This document shows positions 26,723 through 34,674 of a stretch of 64,000 nt of DNA, one piece after another. Position 1 is the first letter of the stretch. Each line of letters opens with the position of its first letter. The position numbers were made by a program, and so were the translations under genes. The notes under the pieces were generated by a model. That model saw only the letters and a list, made by a program, of their open reading frames with translations. It did not search any database and was not told where the DNA came from. Origin of the DNA: Leeia aquatica (lineage in GTDB: Bacteria; Pseudomonadota; Gammaproteobacteria; Burkholderiales; Leeiaceae); the NCBI RefSeq assembly GCF_012641365.1, contig NZ_JABAIM010000002.1, forward strand, positions 682,001 to 746,000, written 5' to 3'.

Positions 26723-27714
26723 GGTCTGTGCCCTTCGGCGCTCAGGGGGTGAGTGGAGGGATAAAGCCGGATGTCCTCCAGCAATTCCGCGAGTACGGAC
26801 GTCCTGCCGGCTGGAGCCGAGAACATCCCGCCCCGATGCTGGTTGGCCGCACGGTATGCCGGGTCTGCCAGCAGGATGCGATGCACCTTGCCCAGGTTCC
26901 AGTACGGCACACCGGCAAACAGATGATGCGTCAGGTGGTAGTTCTCACCATGCAGGCCATAAAACAGGTGCTCCCACCAGCTGGGAAAACGGTTGCGAGT
27001 CACCTCCAGCACGGTCTGGCCACGCTCGAACAGACGGTAGTGTTCGGACAGCAGGTTGAACCAGCCCAGTAATTGCGAAATCGTGATGAAGGGCAGCACC
27101 CAGAACAGGAGATAGCCCCAAGGTCCGGCCAACCACCACATTCCGGCAAACAGTAACCCCTGGGTCACCAGCAAACCGACACAGAGGCGCGGCGTCATCA
27201 GCATGGTGTAGATACGCGCCGTTACCAGATATTTCACATACTCCGGCACGCCCAGCAGCAAGCCTTGCTTGAGTACGAAGCGCAGCAGGAAATCCAGCCG
27301 GTCTTTGACCTGCAGCAGCCCGGTATCGACATACTCCTGCCGATCCGGGTCACGTTTCGGATCACCCAGGAAGGCGTGATGCTGCGGCACATGAATCTCA
27401 CGGTAGTAGTCAAAATCAATAAAAATCGCAAAACCGGCCGGCCATGCCCCCAGGAACCGATTCCATCGCCGGTTTCGCGCAAGCGAGTAGTGCACTGCGT
27501 CGTGCAGCAGCGCACCCAGTGCCCGCTGCCGGGAGCCAATCAGCAATACCGAAAAGGGATAGCACCACGGCGACCACAGGCTCAGCAGCACCGCTGCCAC
27601 GACCAGGCTGTAATCGGTCAGCACGCCCAGCAGCCCCCGCCAGTTGCTGGACTGTTGCAAGGGCATCACCGCCGCCCGGAGCTCGGGTGAAAACTCGTGC
27701 TTCAGATAGGTCAC
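26719..27714 (-). CDS. Membrane fatty-acid-desaturase-family protein
   Basis: 331 residues with about four to five membrane helices and three histidine boxes: H71DAVH75, H108VPQHH113 and H260LTHH264, plus a further SEH near 225. These ligate the di-iron centre of FADS-type desaturases/hydroxylases. Family precedent includes enzymes acting on non-lipid amino acid derivatives (RtxC of rhizobitoxine synthesis; a desaturase gene also occurs in the phaseolotoxin cluster). Its place inside an amino-acid-like biosynthetic run, tightly joined to the ATP-grasp gene by ATGA, suggests such a role. Lipid desaturation remains the alternative. Confidence 0.87.
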   Translation of the reverse strand: MTYLKHEFSPELRAAVMPLQQSSNWRGLLGVLTDYSLVVAAVLLSLWSPWCYPFSVLLIGSRQRALGALLHDAVHYSLARNRRWNRFLGAWPAGFAIFIDFDYYREIHVPQHHAFLGDPKRDPDRQEYVDTGLLQVKDRLDFLLRFVLKQGLLLGVPEYVKYLVTARIYTMLMTPRLCVGLLVTQGLLFAGMWWLAGPWGYLLFWVLPFITISQLLGWFNLLSEHYRLFERGQTVLEVTRNRFPSWWEHLFYGLHGENYHLTHHLFAGVPYWNLGKVHRILLADPAYRAANQHRGGMFSAPAGRTSVLAELLEDIRLYPSTHPLSAEGHRP

Positions 27715-27793
27715 ACACCCTCCTGAGGAATGCAGGCTCCCGTCCTTGCCGAGGTTTTCCCGGCAAGGCGCTGGATGACAACAGCAGGATCAG

Positions 27794-28693
27794 TTAGTTG
27801 GTGTATTCAACGACGTGGCGAACCTGACCACCGGTCTTGTAGTAGTCAATGCCGAGCGGTACCGAGCCGTCATAGTCAGTCACATTGGACAAAGGCAGGC
27901 TGTAGTACGCCAGCCACTCGTCGTAATGGGATTCTTCGGAATACTGGTACTCGTAGTGACGGATGGGACGATAGGACTCCACACCTGGCACCTTGGGCAT
28001 CGGGTCGGTCGCGCCATGCGCAACACCAAACTCGATCTCGTTGGAGAGCATGACCATGACCATGTCCCGCTCGAAATCCATCTTCAGGCAGAAGGAATAG
28101 TCATTGAGCAACTCGGCGTAGTGTTCCGGCTTGATGGCCATGTTGTAGTTCTGCGGGATGTTGGTGACGATCTCGCGGGCCGGAATGCCTTTGTCTGCAC
28201 AGTATTGCTGAATCTCGGTGACCACCGGATAGCCACCCGCAATATTGCGGTTCGGCCCGTAGACGTTGGCCACAAAGGGGGTCGCGGTATCAAAGTGGAT
28301 GCACTTGGTGGTGACATACTCACGCCCCGCCACCTTGCCATCGTGCGAGAACTGCTTGTTCACTCCATAACCATCCACATCCATATAGTTCAGGTCGATC
28401 GGACGATGGGTGATGTTGTAGCGGTCGAGGTCAATACAGGACATGGCCTTGCGGAACAGGGTCTCATACAGGGCAAACACCGCACCCTTGTTCTCCTCCA
28501 GGCTCATGCCATGACGCTCCAGCAGCGCGCGTGCACCGCATACCACCGCAAAGCCGCGACCTTTTTCCACCAGCTGTGCCAGGCGCTGGGTCAGTGCTTC
28601 TGCCGGATAAAATGCGCCGTTGTCCAAAACGATGTCTTCCTTGCTGACATCCACAATGGCCTTGCGTACGTGCTCGTCATTCTGGTATTTCAT
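27794..28693 (-). CDS. Putative Fe(II)/2OG amino-acid oxygenase (BesD-like architecture)
   Basis: 299 residues; not securely recognised. H133-F-D135 followed by H226 (GVAHGATD) and R242/R245 gives the spacing of a His-x-Asp...His triad plus a 2OG-binding Arg. The block NVYGPNRNIAGGYPVVTEIQQYC resembles a segment I recall from the BesD group of free-amino-acid halogenases and hydroxylases. Those halogenases have Gly in place of the Asp; the Asp here would favour hydroxylation. Residues 45-60 (GRGFAVVCGARALLERHG) form a preceding alpha/beta core. Forty-seven bases after the oxoamine synthase gene. Family membership is inferred from motif spacing only. Confidence 0.55.
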   Translation of the reverse strand: MKYQNDEHVRKAIVDVSKEDIVLDNGAFYPAEALTQRLAQLVEKGRGFAVVCGARALLERHGMSLEENKGAVFALYETLFRKAMSCIDLDRYNITHRPIDLNYMDVDGYGVNKQFSHDGKVAGREYVTTKCIHFDTATPFVANVYGPNRNIAGGYPVVTEIQQYCADKGIPAREIVTNIPQNYNMAIKPEHYAELLNDYSFCLKMDFERDMVMVMLSNEIEFGVAHGATDPMPKVPGVESYRPIRHYEYQYSEESHYDEWLAYYSLPLSNVTDYDGSVPLGIDYYKTGGQVRHVVEYTN

Positions 28694-28740
28694 AACGCCC
28701 CCAATCCAGGATATTGATTTTCAGGACACTGCAAAATCAC

Positions 28741-29967
28741 TCAGTTCAAGCCAAAATCCAGCAGCAGCTGGCTCAAGCGCAAAATTTCCGACTCTTCCAC
28801 CCCCGCCCGCAGCATCACCCGCAGGCCCGCCTGGTCACGCGGCACGATGGGGAAAAACACTGGGGAGACGTAGAAACCGTTCTCATACAGGTGCTGGCCC
28901 GCTGCCATCACCTTGTCGTTGCTGGCGCTGACCAGCTTGATCGGGAAGCCATTACCCTGCTGCTCCGACGCCACGCGCGCGTCAAACAGATCAATGTGCC
29001 GCTTCAGCTTGTCTTGCCGGCGTTTCAGCTCCGGGCTGTCGTGAATGTCAGCCGCCGCCAGCGAGGCACCAATGGCCGCCACATTCATCGGTTGCGACCA
29101 AGCCAGTGGCCCGCCAAAACGCTCCAGCAGCAAAGCCACATCCCGCCCTTTGGGGCCAAACATGATGCAGCCACCGCTGCTGCCATAGGCCTTGTTCAGC
29201 GTCGCCACGATGATGGTCAATTCATTGAGGTCACCCGGGATGCTGGAGCGGATATAGCCTTCGCCCTTTTCGCCCATGATGGACAGCGAATGCGAATCAT
29301 CGAAGTAGATGAACATGCCGTACTTGTCCTGCAGCATCAGCAGGTCTTCCACCGGCGCATGTCCACCCATGCTGTAGGTACCATCGCAGACATAGGCCAC
29401 GTGCTCATACTTGCGGCAAACATCTTCCAGATAGTTCATGTCGTTATGCGGCGAGGTCAGCACCTCGGTTTCGTCACCGCACACTGGCTTGTACAGGTTC
29501 ATCGAGAAGTGGGCGTTCTTGTCGAACACCATCACCGGCTTGCGGTTGCCGGAGAAGTGGCCGGAGGCCAGCAGCGGCAATACCCCAGCGGTCGCGGCAC
29601 TGGCCGAGATGGCGGTAATGACATTGGCGCGAAACAGGCTGGAGAGCCGGTTCTCCAGCTCCAGCAGCGCTGGGATCTGGATGCGGATGCGTGAGATGCA
29701 GTGATCCATCACCCCGTACTTTTCCAGCGCACGGATGGCGCCCTGAATGATGCCCGGGTGGGTATCAAAGTCGAGATAGGAACAGCAGCTGAAATTCAGA
29801 AAACGGTGGCCTTCCTGCGTTTGCAGGTAGCCCCCTTCGGCCAGATTGGCCACGATGCCGGACAGACCGTTGCGAGCGGTTTCTTCCCAGAAGGTATTGC
29901 CGATGGCAATCGCCTTGTCGTTGTTACGGAACCGGTGTAACCCGGCAGGACGCTCCAGCTGACCCAT
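28741..29967 (-). CDS. PLP-dependent alpha-oxoamine synthase (AONS/KBL/CqsA-like)
   Basis: 408 residues from ATG 29967 (AGAGGAG 7 bases upstream). Fold-type I aminotransferase class II pattern: NFSCCSYLDFDTHPGIIQGAIRALEKYG, stacking His region FDKNAHFSMN, D223-x-x-H226 (YFDDSHSLSIMGEKGEG), and PLP lysine K259 in TLNKAYGSSGG. The family condenses an amino acid with an acyl thioester, with decarboxylation, to an alpha-aminoketone (BioF, KBL, HemA, SPT, CqsA). BioF and HemA roles are unlikely given the context. First gene of the 14-gene run, directly behind a good promoter, so it probably makes the committed step. Confidence 0.87.
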   Translation of the reverse strand: MGQLERPAGLHRFRNNDKAIAIGNTFWEETARNGLSGIVANLAEGGYLQTQEGHRFLNFSCCSYLDFDTHPGIIQGAIRALEKYGVMDHCISRIRIQIPALLELENRLSSLFRANVITAISASAATAGVLPLLASGHFSGNRKPVMVFDKNAHFSMNLYKPVCGDETEVLTSPHNDMNYLEDVCRKYEHVAYVCDGTYSMGGHAPVEDLLMLQDKYGMFIYFDDSHSLSIMGEKGEGYIRSSIPGDLNELTIIVATLNKAYGSSGGCIMFGPKGRDVALLLERFGGPLAWSQPMNVAAIGASLAAADIHDSPELKRRQDKLKRHIDLFDARVASEQQGNGFPIKLVSASNDKVMAAGQHLYENGFYVSPVFFPIVPRDQAGLRVMLRAGVEESEILRLSQLLLDFGLN

Positions 29968-30051
29968 GTTGCCACTCCTCTGACAGCACACGGGTTTGTG
30001 TTACCGCGCACTGTGGAATTAATGACACTTACATTCCAACGGACTGGCAGC

Positions 30052-30080
30052 AATTTACGGCAAACTTAAATTTTAGTCAA
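30052..30080 (-). promoter_or_regulatory. Sigma70 promoter of the 14-gene biosynthetic run
   Basis: Read on the minus strand: -35 TTGACT (30080-30075), 17-base spacer, -10 TAAATT (30057-30052). This predicts a start near 30045 and a leader of about 80 bases to the oxoamine synthase ATG. Five of six -35 bases match consensus. Confidence 0.6.
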
Positions 30081-30111
30081 ACGGATATTTTTGCCACACT
30101 AAAAGTTAAAG
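30064..30111. promoter_or_regulatory. Inverted-repeat candidate operator for the XRE-cupin regulator
   Basis: ACTTAAATTTTAGT (30064-30077) and the near reverse complement ACTAAAAGTTAAAG (30098-30111), separated by 20 bases. The proximal arm overlaps the -35 box of the biosynthetic promoter, so a bound protein would affect initiation. Binding is inferred. Confidence 0.5.
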
Positions 30112-30282
30112 AAAACCTTAAGTAATATCAATGGCTACTTGCCATAATCTGCTAAAATGTGCACACAATATTCAGGCAATATCTAGGTTTGCAGGGCATA
30201 TGCTTCACCAGAATAAAATCGGTGTAACCTGTCCTTTTGAACACCTTGCCCGAGCCACACTGAACATCGCCAGGACCCGCCC

Positions 30283-30846
30283 ATGAACCTTGCCCAAATA
30301 GGTCTACGCATTCGCCGCCGGCGGCGCGAGATCAAGAAAACCCTGCAGACCGTCGCTGATGAGTCGGGGCTCTCCGTAGGCTTCCTGTCGCAGGTGGAGC
30401 GCAATCTGACCGGCATCTCGCTGTCCTCGCTGGTCAACGTTGCAAAGAGTCTGGGCATGCCGCTGCGCAGCCTGCTGGACCAGCCCACCCAGACAGAGCC
30501 CGACTCGCATGAGGGTCAACGCCAGGTCTACTCGGTCGGCAATTCGGCCCAGCGCTATGAACGCTTGTCGTCCACCTTTCCCGGCAGTGCGCTGAATGCC
30601 ACCCGGCTGCACTACCCGGCGGGCTACCGCTCGGAAACGGTGTCACATGATGGGGATGAGTTTGTGTATGTGCTGTCTGGCAGCCTGCAATATTCGGTCG
30701 CCGGTCAAACCTACTTGCTGCAGGCGGGGGATTCCCTGCATTTCGATGCCCACAAGCCGCATGACATCGCCAATGTGGGTAGCGTTGAGGCTGAAGCCAT
30801 CATCATCGGCACCCTGGCCCTGTTTGACGATGTACAAGCGGATTAA
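30283..30846 (+). CDS. XRE-family HTH regulator with C-terminal cupin sensor
   Basis: 187 residues. HTH_XRE at about 7-61 (GLRIRRRRREIKKTLQTVADESGLSVGFLSQVERNLTGISLSSLVNVAKSLG) and a cupin_2 domain at about 110-180 (GDEFVYVLSGSLQYSVAGQTYLLQAGDSLHFDAHKPHDIAN). This two-domain layout is common in PuuR-like regulators of small-molecule pathways, where the cupin binds the effector. Divergent from the biosynthetic run and the obvious candidate to control it. The downstream convergent membrane-protein gene ends 5 bases away. Confidence 0.92.
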   Translation: MNLAQIGLRIRRRRREIKKTLQTVADESGLSVGFLSQVERNLTGISLSSLVNVAKSLGMPLRSLLDQPTQTEPDSHEGQRQVYSVGNSAQRYERLSSTFPGSALNATRLHYPAGYRSETVSHDGDEFVYVLSGSLQYSVAGQTYLLQAGDSLHFDAHKPHDIANVGSVEAEAIIIGTLALFDDVQAD

Positions 30847-30850
30847 AGCC

Positions 30851-31177
30851 TTACTCACCAAGTCGCAAGGCATTGAGGATGACCAGCCAGAGCAGCGCGG
30901 CAGCCATCAGGCGCAGAGCGGTCTGAACATCAAAGGTCAGTGGCACATGCCGCAGTAGACGCCGTACTGGAAGGTCGCCCCGGCCGGCGAGCGCATCAGC
31001 GCTGCGTGTTGACTCGGTCATCACGCACAGTACCCCGCCCAGTACAAATAGTCCGAACGCCATGTTGCGCGCCATGAGCCAGGCTTCGCCAGGGTCGGGC
31101 AGACCAGCCAGCAACAGCACGGTCACCGCACCCTGTGCCAACAATAAAGCCAGCAGCCCACTCATCCAGGTTCGCAT
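30851..31177 (-). CDS. Small integral membrane protein, unknown
   Basis: 108 residues with three hydrophobic segments (about 5-25, 35-55 and 85-105) and a charged middle loop (TESTRSADALAGRGDLPVRRLLRHV). No family recognised. It is convergent with the XRE-cupin gene and divergent from the cyclase-like gene. Nothing ties it to the cluster beyond proximity. Confidence 0.6.
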   Translation of the reverse strand: MRTWMSGLLALLLAQGAVTVLLLAGLPDPGEAWLMARNMAFGLFVLGGVLCVMTESTRSADALAGRGDLPVRRLLRHVPLTFDVQTALRLMAAALLWLVILNALRLGE

Positions 31178-31354
31178 GTCATGCCCCCGTTACAGATGGG
31201 GTGATTATGACAAAAGAATGGCCCACCGCAAGATGCGGGCTTCAGATTCGCCCCCTGCCCCACATGGGCTGTTGCAGGAATACGACCCGCGTCCTGCTTG
31301 CAGGTGTCCACCGCCTGTAGCACCATTCCTGACATCCGCTAACTGGCCCCTGCC

Positions 31355-31951
31355 ATGCCCTATACCCGACTGCACCAACTGCTGGCCGACCGTCTGGCTC
31401 ATCCTGAGCGGCAGCCTGCCATCGAGCAACAGATCTGGGCGGAGTTTGGTTGCACACAGGCCATCCTGTATACCGATCTGGCTGGGTTTTCACGGGGCGT
31501 GGCTGATTTTGGCATCGTGCATTTCCTGCAGCTGATTCTCGAATCCCGCCAGCTATTCCTGCCACTGGTCCATGCCCACCAAGGCCGTTTTCTCAAGGAA
31601 GAGGGCGACAGCCTGCTACTGCTGTTCGACAACCCTGTCCAAGCAGCCTGCTGCGCACAGGCCATGCAGCATGCCAGTCGCCACCACAATGCGGGTCGCC
31701 CACCGGAGCAACGCATCGACCTGTGCCTGGGGCTGGGCTATGGCCAGGTCTTGCGCATCGGCCAGCACGATGTCTTTGGAGAGGAAGTGAACGCAGCCTG
31801 CAAGCTGGGCGAGGATGTCGCAGGGTCGGGAGAGATCTTGCTGACGGCCGCGATGCGCACCGCACTGCTTGCCAGCATGCCTGCTGACGCGCTCCCTCCC
31901 TTGCCCGAACGAGCGGGCTGGCCATCGGTCTACCGCCTCAGTTGGCAATAA
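31355..31951 (+). CDS. Stand-alone class III adenylate/guanylate cyclase catalytic domain
   Basis: 198 residues made almost entirely of a class III cyclase domain. First metal Asp in LYTDLAGFSR (about 40), second in FLKEEGDSLLLLF (about 88), and the end region GLGYGQVLRIGQHDVFGEEVNAACKLGEDVAGSGEILLT corresponds to the DxxGxxVNxAaRL segment. Both metal-binding Asp residues are kept, so activity is possible, though substrate specificity cannot be read. No sensor, HAMP or membrane domain is attached. Start ATG 31355 lacks a strong ribosome binding site. Confidence 0.8.
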   Translation: MPYTRLHQLLADRLAHPERQPAIEQQIWAEFGCTQAILYTDLAGFSRGVADFGIVHFLQLILESRQLFLPLVHAHQGRFLKEEGDSLLLLFDNPVQAACCAQAMQHASRHHNAGRPPEQRIDLCLGLGYGQVLRIGQHDVFGEEVNAACKLGEDVAGSGEILLTAAMRTALLASMPADALPPLPERAGWPSVYRLSWQ

Positions 31952-31952
31952 G

Positions 31953-32525
31953 CTAGGGCGTGCTGCACGCCACCTGCTGTTGTCGCCTCTGGGCGTGGTC
32001 AATGATCAGGCAGCGCCACGGCTGATATCGAGATTGTCGATATCGCCACTCCGTGCGAAACACCTCAGCCCCCGCGGCCGAGAAGTTCTCCTGCTGCAGT
32101 ACCCGCCATCCCCCTACCGCCGGCAACAGTCGCAGACTGTCCACCCGGTCCTGATACACTAGCCGGGGTGATTTGCCGCCCAGCACCGCCCACACCCCCG
32201 CAATATGCGCGCCATACAGCCCGCTGCAGTAGGGGCTGGTGGCTGGCAGCACAATATAGTCGGGCACGGCATCCGCGTTCAGGCGCACCGGGAAGAACCG
32301 GAAATAGCGCATTCGCGCCCGGCTGGGTTGCCGGTCATCCTGCAAGCAATGCTGCACACTTTGACGGTCATCTGTTGCCAAGCCACGCCACAAAGCCAGC
32401 ATGACCACGCGCGGGGGAGTCACCCCCTGTCCTGGCATCTCGGCACTGAAGTCGCGTACCTCGGCCTGTGCCGAGTGCAGCAGCAGGCTGGCGAACAGCC
32501 CACAAACAAGTTGCGTGTTTTTCAT
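31953..32525 (-). CDS. Secreted/periplasmic protein, unknown
   Basis: 190 residues. The N-terminus MKNTQLVCGLFASLLLHSAQAEV looks like a Sec signal peptide cleaved after AQA. The mature part has three Cys residues or more (QHCLQDD, SPYCSGLYGAHI, WRCLIID) that could form disulfides. No domain recognised. Its stop is 2 bases from the convergent cyclase gene, and it lies 28 bases downstream of dinB on the same strand. Confidence 0.65.
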   Translation of the reverse strand: MKNTQLVCGLFASLLLHSAQAEVRDFSAEMPGQGVTPPRVVMLALWRGLATDDRQSVQHCLQDDRQPSRARMRYFRFFPVRLNADAVPDYIVLPATSPYCSGLYGAHIAGVWAVLGGKSPRLVYQDRVDSLRLLPAVGGWRVLQQENFSAAGAEVFRTEWRYRQSRYQPWRCLIIDHAQRRQQQVACSTP

Positions 32526-32552
32526 GACAACAGGGTAGCAAAGGCCAGAGCG

Positions 32553-33602
32553 TTACCACAAGCTCATCTGCAGCGGCGCATCCGGCTCATCGTGAAAGCG
32601 CACGCCAACACCCAACAGGCGCACTGCCTGCTGCCCACGCGGAAAGGCCTCGTGCAACAGGCGGGAAAAGGTATCCAGCGTGGGCGCAAAGCTGAGGCAC
32701 TCCATGGTGGTCTGGCTGAAATCGGCGTACTTGATCTTGACGAAGGCCTTGTGTGGCACATAGCCCTCTGCGCGCGACATGCGTCGCTGCCAGTCCTCAT
32801 ACAGCTCCGGCAACTCCGCCAGACAGGCCGCCAGATCTGGCAGATCCTGCGCATAGGTGTTTTCCACCGACAGTGACTTGCGCCGCTCATCCGGCGCCAC
32901 CACCCGATGGTCCAGCCCCCGGCACTGCTCGTAGAGTTGTTCACCGAAGCGGCCAAACTCCTGCACCAGCCGCGAGAGCGGCCAGCGCTGCAGATCGGCA
33001 CAGCTTTCCACCCCCAGTCGCTTGAGTTTCTCCGCCGTCACCTTGCCCACTCCCCACAGGCGGGCAGCAGGCAGGGCCAGCATGAAAGCCTCCACATCCT
33101 CGGGGCGGATCAGGAATTGGCCATTGGGCTTGTTCCAGTCGCTGGCAATCTTGGCCAGCAGCTTGTTCGGGGCAATACCCGCCGATGCCGTAATGCCGAC
33201 CTCGGCCTCAATCCGCGCCCGGATCGCTTCGGCCATGCGGGTGGCACTGCCCTGGCAGTGCGGCAAACCGGTGACATCCAGATAAGCCTCATCCAGCGAC
33301 AAGGGCTCAATCATGCTGGTAAAGTCGGCAAAAATGCGACGAATGTGCTGGGAAGCCTCGCGGTAGCGGGCAAAATCTGCAGGTAGCAACACCAGCGTCG
33401 GGCACAGTTGCTGCGCCCGGAAGGTGGACATGGCCGAGCGCACCCCATACTTGCGCGCCACGTAGTTGCACGTGGCGATCACGCCACGTCGGTCTGCCGC
33501 ACCACCAATCGCCAGTGGCACCTCACGCAAAGCCGGGTTATCCCGCATCTCTACGGAGGCGTAAAAGCAGTCGCAGTCGATGTGAATGATCTTGCGGGTC
33601 AC
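32553..33602 (-). CDS. dinB: DNA polymerase IV
   Basis: 349 residues, full length for DinB. Catalytic residues D9 (HIDCDCFYASVEM) and D104-E105 (SLDEAYLDV), followed by the helix-hairpin-helix GVGKVTAEKLKRLGV and the little-finger domain ending in LLGVGVRFHDE. It performs error-prone translesion synthesis. The C-terminal clamp-binding peptide may be the tail QMSLW. A TGTA/TACA inverted repeat (33636-33652) lies upstream, but it does not fit the CTGT-N8-ACAG LexA box. Confidence 0.95.
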   Translation of the reverse strand: MTRKIIHIDCDCFYASVEMRDNPALREVPLAIGGAADRRGVIATCNYVARKYGVRSAMSTFRAQQLCPTLVLLPADFARYREASQHIRRIFADFTSMIEPLSLDEAYLDVTGLPHCQGSATRMAEAIRARIEAEVGITASAGIAPNKLLAKIASDWNKPNGQFLIRPEDVEAFMLALPAARLWGVGKVTAEKLKRLGVESCADLQRWPLSRLVQEFGRFGEQLYEQCRGLDHRVVAPDERRKSLSVENTYAQDLPDLAACLAELPELYEDWQRRMSRAEGYVPHKAFVKIKYADFSQTTMECLSFAPTLDTFSRLLHEAFPRGQQAVRLLGVGVRFHDEPDAPLQMSLW

Positions 33603-33672
33603 GGCAATACACGGCGTTGTAGCACTTGCCGTTATTGTACGTTTGTTCTACATGAATGCAAAGGGCTGTGGG

Positions 33673-34674
33673 CTAGCCCCCTTCCGCCGTCAGCCGGATG
33701 GCTTGCAACAAGGCGGAGGTATCAACCAGTGTGCTGCTGTCAAAATCACGCTTCAGACGCTTGTTCTGCAGCAGGAACTGCCGCACCTCATCCAGATAGC
33801 CCTGCATGCCGCCACCTTCTTCATTGCGTCGCTGCATTTCGCTCCGGCTATGAAACCGCACTGCATTGAGCATGCCCAATAGATCAAACGAGGCATAAGG
33901 CTTCTCACCGGCGAAGGTGCGCTGGTTGAGGATGGTCTGAAACTCCTGCCAGCTGGACCCGCCCTTGATCCACTGCACCGCGCGTATCCAGCCGACAAAG
34001 AATTTGACCAGCTCACCTTCCGGCAAGGCCCGCAAACTCTCCGGATGGATCACCACCCCTTCCGGGATGATGCCGGGGAACTGGCTGCTGTCTGCCACCA
34101 CCCGGCCATCCCCCTTACGCCGGGCATCCAGCGCGGGAGGATCGTAATGCAGGATCATCGGAAACTTGTTGTGGATGAATGCCTGGGTCAAGGGCTCAGC
34201 TTCCAGCTCCACTACCTTGACGTCGCCCAACTGCAGCCGATACTGCCGCAGATAGCGGTCCAGTAACAGCAATACCGGGGTGCGATTAAGGTATACACCG
34301 ATGGCCTGACCCTTCAGCTTCTGCATGTCGGTGAGGCTGTTCTTGGCGATCAGCTTGTCGCCACCATTGGACCAGTCCATCTCACCCAGGATGATCAGCG
34401 GTACGCCCTGCTGGTAGAGGTCTACCCAGGTGCCGGTCATGTCATACATCAAATCGATCTTGCGCGCCTGATAGGCTGCAAACAACGCTTTGTACTCCTC
34501 AAACTTCACAATCCGGACATCCAGCCCCTGCTCGCGCCAGTAGCCTTTGGCATCTGCCACATTGATCGGCGCAGTCCCCACCCATGAGGTTACCCCGATC
34601 ACCAATGGGCGCGCCTGTACCATCAGCGCATACGGTAGCAACAGCAGCAGGCACAGCAAACGTTGACAGCGCAT
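33673..34674 (-). CDS. NMT1/TauA-like ABC-type substrate-binding protein (orphan)
   Basis: 333 residues from ATG 34674, starting with a signal peptide (MRCQRLLCLLLLLPYALMVQA). The mature protein begins RPLVIGVTSWVGTAPINVADAKGYWREQGLDVRIVKFEEYKALFAAYQARKIDLMYDM, which is typical of periplasmic binding proteins for nitrate, sulfonates or thiamine precursors. No permease or ATPase gene is adjacent, so it either works with a distant transporter or senses a ligand. Divergent from hrpA. Confidence 0.85.
   Translation of the reverse strand: MRCQRLLCLLLLLPYALMVQARPLVIGVTSWVGTAPINVADAKGYWREQGLDVRIVKFEEYKALFAAYQARKIDLMYDMTGTWVDLYQQGVPLIILGEMDWSNGGDKLIAKNSLTDMQKLKGQAIGVYLNRTPVLLLLDRYLRQYRLQLGDVKVVELEAEPLTQAFIHNKFPMILHYDPPALDARRKGDGRVVADSSQFPGIIPEGVVIHPESLRALPEGELVKFFVGWIRAVQWIKGGSSWQEFQTILNQRTFAGEKPYASFDLLGMLNAVRFHSRSEMQRRNEEGGGMQGYLDEVRQFLLQNKRLKRDFDSSTLVDTSALLQAIRLTAEGG

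Larger units (their letters stand above)
29968..30282. other. Divergent AT-rich spacer between biosynthetic run and XRE-cupin gene
   Basis: 315 bases without a gene and clearly AT-richer than the flanks. It holds the minus-strand promoter at 30052-30080 and a long inverted repeat (30064-30077 and 30098-30111). A TAAAAT-containing stretch around 30152 might belong to the plus-strand regulator promoter, but no convincing -35 partner was found. Confidence 0.6.

Noticed and set aside
14841-29967. Interpretation of the run as a phaseolotoxin- or rhizobitoxine-type cluster
   Set aside because: Only single enzyme families are shared (desaturase, ATP-grasp). No amidinotransferase, aminotransferase set or other hallmark genes of those pathways are seen.
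33636-33652. TGTA...TACA inverted repeat upstream of dinB as a LexA box
   Set aside because: Spacing does not fit CTGT-N8-ACAG; only a weak resemblance to other SOS boxes.
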